A DNA stretch of 64,000 nt. Source: Hippasteria phrygiana (lineage: Eukaryota; Echinodermata; Asteroidea; Valvatida; Goniasteridae). Numbering within the stretch: the first letter of the stretch is position 1; each line of letters begins with the position of its first letter. The stretch spans positions 3,100,001-3,164,000 of the forward strand of contig JAZGUH010000117.1 in NCBI GenBank assembly GCA_037893225.1. The letters are read 5' to 3'. This document shows, one piece after another, positions 1 to 11,300 of this stretch. A program made the position numbers and the translations under genes. The notes under the pieces are model-generated. The model was not told where the DNA came from. It worked only from the letters and a program-made list of their open reading frames with translations, and ran no database searches.

Positions 1-2110
1 AGGTATCTATACATTTAGCTTAGTCCTTTGCAAGTCCTTTGTAGTTTCCTAGTTTCTTAGTTTATCTATTAGACCAGATGATTTGCATACCTAATGAAGC
101 CCACAGGATCAGGACTGTGCAGTAATACTCCTTTTCTGCACACAGCTGGGAACTTTCAGTATAGACCCATTTTGCGGCTTTCAGTATACTAGTACATGAA
201 CGGTTGTTACGTAGTTTTCTTTTTTAAGAACTGTATTTGAAATTGTTTCCCTTCTACTTTAATGCTGCAGGTTTTTGGATCATTTCTGTATCTAGAGTCA
301 TACCCGATAGTGTTGTGCGGGTTTTTATTATTTTTCCCCCGTCCATTAGTTTTTTTGCCGTTTTTTAATTTTATACCTTACTTTTTCTTTTTTTCTTCTA
401 GAATTTTATTGAATTGTTTTTTCTTTTTGGAGGGGCAAACTGTTATTTTCTCCTTACCATACTCCTTTAGATTTTTTTTGGGCTTCGTTGTTCGATCTAG
501 ATTCAGATTTTCTTTGAAGTGTTTGAAAAAAAAAATGTGACTTACATTTTTTTGATCAGGCTAAACTGAGGGTTTTTAGAAGTCTAGTTTGTTTCCTTGT
601 TCCATTTTTTCTTTGTCCCAGTTTCTAGAAGTAAAATAAGCATTATAAATTTAATTTTATGCGCGTATCAATTGATACCCCCACACCTCCCCGGGCTATC
701 CCACATTTGAGGTGTAGATTTGGTAACGTTTTAGGGGTAGGGATTTGGTCATCATACATTGGGTGGGGATAGAGGTAGGGCCTACATGTGGGGAGGGGTG
801 GGCCATGGGAAACAGTTGATGGCGCATAAGTGAGCTATTTTGTCGCATTTACACAATCAACGCACATACATACTGATGGGATCGAGGAGGTACGTAACGT
901 CCCCACAACTCGAATGTATGATGTATGATGACCAACTTGATTTCAAGTCGGCCGGTCGGCCCGGAGGCTATGCTAGCGCGTGGTGTACGACCTCGTTTCT
1001 ATGGTGTCGAGCATACCTACTCTCGATCTCTACGTTACGTTAGCGTTTGTTTTTGTACGTGCTGTGTATAATGTGCTAATAGTATCTCCATGGTTTAATC
1101 ATAGAGCAAGGCGGCCGAGGCTGGTAGGCAAGCGAAGACAAGTCGCTGAACAAGTTTTGTTCTTTACTTGCATGGCTCTGTGTGGTTTATCATTTGCTGG
1201 CCTCTATTATCAACGACATTGAAGTTGTGTGATTTTTCTTAAGTTTTGTTATACAAGTTTGTTGAATTTTAAAATTACCTGCATTTAGGTTTCATGTGTA
1301 TGTTATCCAGAAATTTTAAGATCCAATTTTTCTTACTTTTTTGAACCCGCTGCTTTTGCGTACATTTAGCTATCCTTTGCCTTAATTAGTCCTTTGTACT
1401 AGTTCTTTTATAGCTCCATGGTTTATCTAGGCAGACCAGAGGATTTGCATACCTAATGGAGCCCATTGGACTGTGCAGTATTTTGTAGTGCATGCTGTTA
1501 ATCCTTTTCAGCACGTACACAGCTGGGAACTTTCAGTATAGACCCATTTTGTGGCTTTCAGTATACATGTACTAGTACATGCACATGAACTGTTGTTTCA
1601 TAGTTTTCTTTTTAAAGAACTTTTTGAATTGTTTCCCTTCTAATTTAGTGATGCGGGTTTTTAAATAATTTGTGTATCTTTTAGAGTCATCCCCGATGGT
1701 ACTGTGCGGTTTTTTTAAATATTTTTCCTTGTTCTCCCTTTTATACCTTACTTCGATTTTATTTGTATTTTTGGAAGGGCAAACTTTATTTTTTTTCTCC
1801 TTGTCAAATTCCTTTTGATTTTTTTTTGCTTCGTTGTTCGATCCAGATTGAGATTTTCTTTAAAGTATCTGAGAATTTGTTTTTACTGACATTTTTTCAT
1901 CAGGCTAAACTGAGGGTTTTTAGAAGTCTGTTTTGTTTCCTTGATTCCTTTTCTTCTTTGTCCCAGCTTCTAGAAGTTAATAAATAAGCATATCAATTGG
2001 TTTTCCTACCCCTCCACCGGGCTATCCTACCTCTAAGGTGGGGCTTTGGTCACTTTTTTTAAAGCCCGAAGGTGGGGGAGGGGTGGGAGAAACAGTTGAT
2101 AGGCGCATTA
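1..2110. repeat. Diverged direct duplication of about 0.8 kb
   Basis: Roughly 1-835 and 1358-2108 align in the same order. Shared landmarks are GATTTGCATACCTAATG, GGGAACTTTCAGTATAGACC, CAGGCTAAACTGAGGGTTTT and AACAGTTGAT near each right end. Both copies are pyrimidine-rich and contain no convincing coding exon. The two repeats flank a short unique segment, so an old tandem duplication or a pair of LTR-like ends is possible. I did not identify a known family. Confidence 0.6.
980..1222 (+). CDS. Possible small membrane-protein exon (unrecognised)
   Basis: An 80-codon open frame lies between the two repeat copies. Its translation has two hydrophobic stretches (around residues 17-38 and 60-76) separated by a basic loop, RARRPRLVGKRRQ, and ends in a stop. 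The hydrophobic-basic-hydrophobic pattern is more protein-like than the surrounding frames, and it could be a terminal exon of a multi-pass membrane protein. I recognise no family and see no clear upstream exon, so chance is a real alternative. Confidence 0.25.
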   Translation: MVYDLVSMVSSIPTLDLYVTLAFVFVRAVYNVLIVSPWFNHRARRPRLVGKRRQVAEQVLFFTCMALCGLSFAGLYYQRH

Positions 2111-2420
2111 TTATGAGCATTATTTTTAGTCCATAATCTAATGGAGATCAATCACAGCGAAAACGGAATGTCTAGTAGGGTGATGGTAATGGAGAGTGCA
2201 GGGTATAGGGACAAAAGGGGAAGGGGAGGGGGGAGGGTGGTGCCCCTCTGCTTTATATAGTGCTGGGTATAGCGAGCTCCACATATAATACGGCGAACAC
2301 CACCGATCCGTGGCACGCACGGTGCCGTGCTCCCGGCTGGAGACTCTAATTAATTAAAATGCGTGATGTACTGTACCAAGTGGCGCGTGTGCAGCATATG
2401 TACGGTACTCGTATAGTATG

Positions 2421-2449
2421 ACCATGGAGGAAGGATCTTCCTCCATGGT
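2421..2449. repeat. CATGGAGGAAG hairpin, copy 1
   Basis: Arms ACCATGGAGGAAG and CTTCCTCCATGGT are perfectly complementary around a 3-nt loop. Two related hairpins lie near 37.0 and 57.5 kb. Confidence 0.85.
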
Positions 2450-2691
2450 ATGACCATGCTCTATGCGTGCCTTGCCGGCAGATCGTGCGTGTATAAACGG
2501 GCCAGCCCGGCGACCGCTGGCTAAACGCGCACAGCCTTGCATTCAATGCAAATCGCGGCGGTGCATATTTCATGCGGGCATGGGTTGTTTGACCATTGGT
2601 TCATTTGCCGCACAGATAGCCCAAAGTGTGTCGGATTACGGAGAAAGGACACACGTACAGTTTACTGAAACAAGATTAGGGCCTAATCATA

Positions 2692-4832
2692 ATAACAAAT
2701 CCATAGGTGAAAAAATGATAAAACCTGACTTTGTTGAGGTTCGGCATACCCAAGTACAAAAAAGCCATTTTCAACCTAAAAACTGAACTGAGCAACGGTT
2801 TATCCCCAAACTCGACATGTGATGTCGCACGACGACTTCTGACCTGAAAATTTCAACAAAATTACTCAAGCATAACAAATCTATAGGTGGAAAAATGATA
2901 AAACCTGACTTTGTTGAGATTCGGCATACCCAAGTACAAAAAAAAGCAATTTTCAACCTAAAAACTGAACCAAGCAACGGTTTATCCCCAAACTCGACAT
3001 GTGATGTCGCACGACGACTTCTGACCACCTCTGAAAATTTCAACAAAATTACTCAAGCATAACAAATCCATAGGTGGAAAAATGATAAAACCTGACTTTG
3101 TTGAGATTCGGCATACCCAAGTACAAAAAAAGCAATTTTCAACCTAAAAACTGAACCGAGCAACGGTTTATCCCCAAACTCGACATGTGATGTCGCACGA
3201 CGACTTCTGACCACCTCTGAAAATGTCAACAAAATTACTCAAGCATAACAAATCCATAGGTGGAAAAATGATAAAACCTGACTTTGTTGAGATTCGGCAT
3301 ACCCAAGTACAAAAAAAGCAATTTTCAACCTAAAAACTGAACCGAGCAACGGTTTATCCCCAAACTCGACATGTGATGTCGCACGACGACTTCTGACCAC
3401 CTCTGAAAATGTCAACAAAATTACTCAAGCATAACAAATCCATAGGTGGAAAAATGATAAAACCTGACTTTGTTGAGATTCGGCATACCCAAGTACAAAA
3501 AAAAAGCAATTTTCAACCTAAAAACTGAACCGAGCAACGGTTTATCCCCAAACTCGACATGTGATGTCGCACGACGACTTCTTACCACCTCTGAAAATTT
3601 CAACAAAATTACTCAAGCATAACAAATCCATAGGTGGAAAAATGATAAAACCTGACTTTGTTGAGATTCGGCATACCCAAGTACAGAAAAAAGCAATTTT
3701 CAACCTAAAAACTGAACCAAGCAACGGTTTATCCCCAAACTCGACATGTGATGTCGCACGACGACTTCTGACCACCTCTGAAAATTTCAACAAAATTACT
3801 CAAGCATAACAAATCCATAGGTGGAAAAATGATAAAACCTGACTTTGTTGAGATTCGGCATACCCAAGTACAAAAAAAGCAATTTTCAACCTAAAAACTG
3901 AACCGAGCAACGGTTTATCCCCAAACTCGACATGTGATGTCGCACGACGACTTCTTACCACCTCTGAAAATTTCAACAAAATTACTCAAGCATAACAAAT
4001 CCATAGGTGGAAAAATGATAAAACCTGACTTTGTTGAGATTCGGCATACCCAAGTACAAAAAAAAAACAATTTTCAACCTAAAAACTGAACCGAGCAACG
4101 GTTTATCCCCAAACTCGACATGTGATGTCGCACGACGACTTCTAACCACCTCTGAAAATTTCAACAAAATTACTCAAGCATAACAAATCCATAGGTGGAA
4201 AAATGATAAAACCTGACTTTGTTGAGATTCGGCATACCCAAGTACAAAAAAAAAGCAATTTTCAACCTAAAAACTGAACCGAGCAACGGTTTATCCCCAA
4301 ACTCGACATGTGATGTCGCACGATGACTTCTTACCACCTCTGAAAATGTCAACAAAATTACTCAAGCATAACAAATCCATAGGTGGAAAAATGATAAAAC
4401 CTGACTTTGTTGAGATTCGGCATACCCAAGTACAAAAAAAAAGCAATTTTCAACCTAAAAACTGAACCGAGCAACGGTTTATCCCCAAACTCGACATGTG
4501 ATGTCGCACGACGACTTCTAACCACCTCTGAAAATTTCAACAAAATTACTCAAGCATAACAAATCCATAGGTGGAAAAATGATAAAACCTGACTTTGTTG
4601 AGATTCGGCATACCCAAGTACAAAAAAAAAGCAATTTTCAACCTAAAAACTGAACCGAGCAACGGTTTATCCCCAAACTCGACATGTGATGTCGCACGAC
4701 GACTTCTTACCACCTCTGAAAATGTCAACAAAATTACTCAAGCATAACAAATCCATAGGTGGAAAAATGATAAAACCTGACTTTGTTGAGATTCGGCATA
4801 CCCAAGTAAAAAAAAAAAGCAATTTTCAACCT
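2692..4832. repeat. 188-bp tandem satellite array, about 11.4 copies
   Basis: The landmark AACAAATCCATAGG recurs at 2694, 2874 and 3061, then about every 187-188 bp to roughly 4747. The first full copy is 8 bp short and the last is truncated. Copies differ mainly in the length of an internal A run and at a few diagnostic bases. Each unit holds a 61-codon minus-strand open frame, but this is a by-product of the repeat: 188 is not a multiple of three and every frame ends in a stop. The array lies upstream of the first recognised CACTA exon, possibly inside an intron of that gene. Confidence 0.95.
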
Positions 4833-5218
4833 ATCATCTCCATTGTTATGCCTTAAATATTCAATGTGACATATACATGACATGTATGACCATACAACTT
4901 TGCAAACATAATTTAGATGCTTAGGGGCATTGATAACTTGTTTTAAAAAAATTCTGAAATTAAAGTCCAAGAAACGTCAATCTTAATCCAACCGAGTTAA
5001 AAAAAAAAAGACATCATGAAAATGTTAGGTAGATAAGTTTGAAATTTAGTATGAAAATGTAGTTCTGAGTCTAGGTTATCAGATACTGTTAGTAATCTCA
5101 TACCACTGTAGTATACATGAACTTCTTTTCCATGTTATTGTTTGTCTTGACATTAGTTGAAATAAAATGTCTAATCTGCAGTGGGTATAAGTTAAAACTC
5201 TGCAATTGTGTATCACAG
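4833..5218. other. Non-coding sequence between satellite and CACTA exon
   Basis: AT-rich DNA with no repeat or exon that I recognise. The N-terminal part of the transposase gene should lie here or further left but was not found. Confidence 0.5.
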
Positions 5219-5398
5219 ATGGAGTTTTCAGGGGCGATGGACGTTGCCTGACCTTTGCTCTCAGTGCAGATGGATTTGACCCTTTCAACCATCAGAAGGT
5301 GCAGTACAGTATGTGCCCGGTCTTGCTCAAATGCTTGAATTTTAATCATTCAAGTAGGGACAAGATTGGTCGACTTCTACTGTCAGCCATCATTCCAG
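5219..5398 (+). CDS. CACTA-like gene, exon 1 seen (Tnp2)
   Basis: Preceded by TATCACAG and followed by GTAATT. It encodes GVFRGDGRCLTFALSADGFD and continues to LLLSAIIPG, the start of the recognisable Tnp2 fold. The first two bases complete a codon begun upstream, so this is not the initiating exon. Confidence 0.75.
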
Positions 5399-8300
5399 GT
5401 AATTCATTTTGAAAATAAACTTGGCCATTACAAGATTACAACAAATACTTTCCACTAAAATACTGCCAATACTTCATAATCTTCTAAAAAGGATTTAAGA
5501 CATAAAATAGCTCTAAGATAGCTATTACTGGATATACATTTTAACCATCTAAAACCCATGTGGTCAACAGACAACAGACATTTGTTCAGGTCTGCAGCAC
5601 CCACCAAAACAAACTGTAGATAGAACAATGTTTTTTAAGTAATGGTACAATATTACTTAATCCAATTTTACTCTAGTCTGTCCAAAGCCACATGTGCAAT
5701 TATATGCTTGTCCCTTTGCAGTACATCACGGGGAGTGCAGAAAATAGGCAGTTGGCTGGATTTATGATTATTATTAATAATAAAACACATTCAAAGAATG
5801 TATGAATGTTATTTACAATGTCATGGTTTGGGAAATACCATTAAATATTAACAGTTCACAACATAAGGAATATAATCGGATGCAATTTGTTAGTGTTGTA
5901 ACTGCTTTTTCTTGTTGAACTGATGTATTATTAGTGCTACAAGTAAGCATGCAAGTGTTTAATAATGACAATACTTTTTCCTACAAAAGGACCTTGTGGA
6001 CCGAATGATATGAATCCTTACATCTCGCCCCTTGTTGACGAACTTAACCAACTGGCAGCTGGTGTTGACTGCTTCGATGCCTCCACCAGCTCCAACTTCA
6101 AGCTCCAAGCACGGGTTATCTTGGGAGTTTTCGATAACCCTGGATGTGCCAAGATATTGAAAAGTGCCGGACCAGGGTCACTAGTCAATGCTTGTAAGCA
6201 TTGTCAGATCAAAGGTGAGTGAAAGTTGAAGCCTCAAGAGAAAGAGCGGACTAGCAGAGTAAATTTCCAGGCAAGTTGAACTTAAAAAAATCTTGGTTGC
6301 ATAGCACCCTCGGCTTTGCCTCGGGTGTTAAAAACGTCATATCCCACATCACAGCAGTCAACAATTTGTTAAATGTATGGGTATATATTTATTTTATGAA
6401 ATAATATAACCAAAAGAGTATAAAATTAATCCTTCCACTGAAGTTTACAAATCAGCAGTGTCGCCTTGCCGTACCACCTGCCATTGTTTTGTTGGAACAA
6501 ATGGGAGGTTACAGGGACACTTTATAGAATACACAAAATGGACAAACCATTGAACAGTGAAATGTCGAGTCTTTTGATGTATTACCCAAATTGTAATTAT
6601 TTGTGCATTTTCTTATCTCATTCGTCACAACTTAGGGGAGTACAGCAAAGAATACAGGAAGGTTTTGTACCCACATAATCGACGGTTCCTACCTCTGGAC
6701 TCCATTCATCGTGACAATGCAACAGGATTTGGCACGGAGGAAAGAAGACCGCCCGTTATACCTGCATCAAGGGATGTCCAGATCCAGAATGGTGAACATG
6801 TGAAGTCTTTGACAAAGAGAGCATTGATGGAAACAACGGATGCCCTCCGAAAGAAGGCCAAGACACAGGCTACCAAGATGCAGAAGTTGACGGGGAAGAA
6901 GGGGATCGAGGAGCTGGCCCGCTTGCCATATTACAGGGATGTTGACTTCCCTGTTGAGCTCATGCACACGATTCAAGTAAGAATAGATTCACTTATTTTC
7001 ATAAGTATGATTTCTGTTTCGGAAAAAGAAATGTGCATAGAAAGGTTTGCAGACTTAAACCAAAACTGTCAACCCCGAAAGAGAAAATAATTGATAATTT
7101 TTGAAATCCCTCCTTCTTCAATGACTCCTTTGGTTTTCCCCTATAATCACAGTGTTGTCTCCTCTTGCCCAAGCCTTCTGTTCACTCTGTTCCCCCGTTT
7201 CCCCATCGTGTTTTACTCAAACTGCATACCAAGCTCTCCTTTGACCTTCCTGTTTATGCCACTGTTGCCACATTTGTCACGGGTGAGATTGGCCAAAAAT
7301 CCACGAAATCCACGAAAAATCCACAAGGACACCAATTCAACATACAGCTTGTATTTGCCTAAAGGTAACCCCTTAAAATATACACTTTTACAGGTAAAAA
7401 CACCTTTAGGACAACCTCATGAATTCCAGATTGCAAATGAGATTCTATTAACATGCTGAAATCCCGAAGAAAAAAATCCTGAGAAATCTCACCCCTGGTT
7501 TGTTTGTTCCTATTCTTGTCCATTTACATTTCCAGAGGATTGTGGTAAGATTGCTGATCATGTGCAACTTCAATAAAGAATTTTTAAAATGGTTGGAAAA
7601 CCTGATATTTTGTTCAAACAAATTTAGCTAACATTTTTACAAGTTCAGTGTGTTTGGTAATTGGCAATGCTGTCTGGGTGTGGGTTTAATTCATCTTCCT
7701 CATGTACATCTAACAATGGGGTTTGCTTTAAAGTGCACCAAACATTGGTAGTGGATAACAAATGGTTCAGGTGTTCGTCTCCAGGAGAATTGTTTTAAAA
7801 TAATAGATGCTAATAAGCAGTATATTCCCGTTTATTTTCCTCCAATGCCAGGTCGTTATGAAAAAATTCTTTGGCTTGTTTACGGGGAGGGACAATACGC
7901 CCCAGTTGAGGGCTGCTGAAACAACACTCGGTCGACTGGTGATCCCAGAATCGAGAAAACTACCTCTGTGGGTGCTAACACCAGAAGAGAAGGTCACAGC
8001 TGATCGTAGGCTCATGGAAATCAAGGTCACCCATGGCTTTGACTGGCGACCAAAAAAGCTCTTCACAAAATCAACTCTCCCCTATTTGAAGTGTAGCGAT
8101 TGGAAAAAGGTAGGAAATTTAATAATTTCTGCAGGGAACATAGCTGAATACTCTGAGCCAGCATAGATTGACTCGATCATTTCCTTGTTTCAGACCCCAA
8201 TCAAGTTGGTTATGGTTAACCAAGTGCAGCATTCACGGATATACATCAGGGTTGTTTGCACTCTATTTAAGTCATTTAAATCATTATTTAAATAAATAGA

Positions 8301-11300
8301 AATTTTGTTTTATTGATTGCCTTTTTAATTTAAATAAAAATAAATCAAACTTTGTTTTATTTTTAAAAAAATACCATGATTTTTATCAACCCTGATATAC
8401 AATAACACTTGCTGTTGCCACTGGTATAATTAGAATACCCTTACTTTCAAATATTACTTTCATGAAACTGAATTTTTGGTATGTTAATTGAAGCGGCTCT
8501 TGAAACATGAATAGTGGTTGTGTGAACACATGAAAACATTAAGCAATGCTTGGAATGTTCTAGAAACACTTGACTAATACTGGCTTACCATCAGGAATGT
8601 TACATGCACAGTTGATAGTTTTATTTTTAATACAAGAAAATCTTTTGACTAAAATAATGTCTTGGTAGAAAATCTGGGAACACTCGGACCTTGTTTTTTT
8701 TATTTTTTTTATTTTTTTTGTTATCTCTTTCAGCTTGCATCTGCAGGCATCTTGAAGTATGCCCTTCAAGATGCTCTTGGTATCAATCAGAGGAATACAT
8801 TCTTCCGCTTGTGTGATGTAGTCAGTCAGCTGACAGATCACAGCATCAACATACAAGAACTTGAAGCAGTAGAAGTAGAGGTCCATGAGGTTTTGAGTCT
8901 TGTCGAAAGAGACTTTCCCCTTGGGATACAGGTTTGTTTGATTATATCTTAAATAACGCTTATTTGAAACGATGTTCAAATATACACATGAAAGGCAACA
9001 TGTAATAATATCATGTACAGTTTTATGTGACAATTTGGATATGTATAACGTTTCTTAAGCTGAGATTGAAAAATGTATTTAGTTCAATGTTTTTAACTAA
9101 AACTAGAAGTGTAATAAGTCAACTTTTTTTTTGTATGCAAGCAATCTGCATCATCTGGTATTAAACTGGTGGATACCTAAAAATCATGAAATGTGCTTAG
9201 TTTGCTAATCATAAAACACTAGTTAAAGTGAGAAAAATCACAGTGAGGTAAATGCTTGGTACATCAGTGGGTTTTGGTCTGTGTGTGTGCCAAATACAAA
9301 GTCGATCGAATTGTTAAGTGCCAGTCATTTTGTAGAAGAAAACGTGTACAAATCCTATGGAGAAAAAGTCTGGGAAAAAAATGATAAAAACTAGAGTTTG
9401 TTGTTACAAACACTAGGTGTTTGGCTTTGTCTGTTTTTTTATATTTATGGATCAGGAAAGTACAGTATTAAGACGTACATTTGTTGAAAGAAGTGATTAG
9501 GAAAAGAAACATGAAAACACCAATGTAATTATTTTAAAGCAAATTATGTACTCTTGAGCAGAAGGCCTTGCTTCCTGCTGTCGTGGGGTCACCAACAGTG
9601 ACGTCTGGTAGACTGTTCGACACTGAAATACATTGGAGAAAAGATGCATATGTGGTTTATTTTGATTTCAACAATCGAAAGAAGCACAGAATGAATGTGC
9701 AGTGAACTATACTCAATAATACGGATGGGTTTTTGATTATTTTGTTGTGAGTCGGAAGACGGATTGAGGCCATGTTAGAGGGCGCTCGAGTATTTTATGA
9801 CGTCACTGGTAACATTTTTTGAAAAGCACAGTCTTGCCGGAGACTAACATCTAATCGCAAAAATATGAAAACCTTGTGTTTTGTGCCTCATGACATATGA
9901 CGTTTCAAAAATTTCCTTGATTTTGTGCTTTTTTGCTTGTAATTTGACACCTGATGACGTCATCATGACGTCATTGCATTTGTGAACATCTTCAACAGAG
10001 TATGTATGTATATACATGTACAAGTATGTCATTTGTCTCCCTAAGGTATAAAAAATGATGACAAAGTGTCTCCTTGAGGGTACTTTAACAGGTATAATTC
10101 ATATAATAATAATCACATAACATATAATGATGAGGGTGTTATTGACACTTGTGTAGCCCCGGACGGGGATTACCGGTATGGGAAATGTACGGCTTTCTCA
10201 CCAATCAGCAAATTCATTTCTTATAACATAACGTCACATTGCAATGCTGCCCTCAACAGCTTCATGGAAAAATACGAAAGGGAGGGCGCTAGACCGACCT
10301 AACGGTCCCGAACTGCACGACGCTTACGCACGTTCTATGAGGGGTTGGCGGATGGTCGAAGTGACATTGTAAGGGAGAATAGCAGAAAAAACAGATTTAA
10401 CGTTTTTGTAAAAATATTTTTTCGACTTTTCTATTTTTTTTTCCATAGGGAATGTTTAAGTTGGCTGATTACCAATAAATACAAGGAAGTTTGAGATCTA
10501 CTTTGTTTCTGCCATGTACGTCCGCATATGTTTGTATTCATGTTACTGATCCGTGAATTGCTGTCCGTGTACCATCCGTTGACTTTGAGCTTCCGATGAT
10601 CCTAAACGTAGAGGTCAACTAAAAAACACCAAAAATGTCTATGTACATTAGATCTATCTGATGTTCACATATGAAAACTTGAAATATCATACTGCTGCTT
10701 GTAAATTGACACATCATGACGTCATTAAATTTTTGCACATCTTCAATAGAGTGTCTATGAAATGTACCAAGTTTAAACTTAATATGAAGTTGCATGTTGT
10801 TATACAGTTCTGGGGAATAAAGAAAGACAAGAAGAAAAACAATTCATAGAAATATTCAACAATGATGAGGTTATTATCGAAAATTGCGGGCCAGGGATGG
10901 AGATCAACAATTATGGGGAATGTACGGCTTGCTATCCAATCAGCAAATGAATTTTCTTGTAGCATCACGTCCCATTCCAATGTCTACCCTCAACAGCCTC
11001 ATCAGAAACAAAATACCCAGATGTAGGTGGTGGACCGACATAACGGTCCCCAACTGCACGCGTACAGTTCGGGACCGTTAGGTTGGTCTAGCGCCCTCTC
11101 TTGAGTACTTTTTTTGCACGAGGCACTACGCTAAAGCACGTTTGATGAGGGAGTTGGTGGGTGGTCGAAGTGACATTCCAAGGGTGCCGTGGGGAATGTT
11201 CAAGTTCGCTGATTGCAAAGAAATACAAGGAAGTTTATGACCTACTTTTCTCTGCCATTTGAAATACACATGAAAGCTATAGCTGTTAGGGTTGATTTTT

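Noticed and set aside
262..540. 92-codon phenylalanine-rich frame
   Set aside because: Translation of T-rich sequence in a duplicated non-coding block.
3421..4731. Repeated 61-codon minus-strand frames in the satellite
   Set aside because: They recur only because the 188-bp unit recurs. There is no splice or start context, and the period is not a multiple of three.
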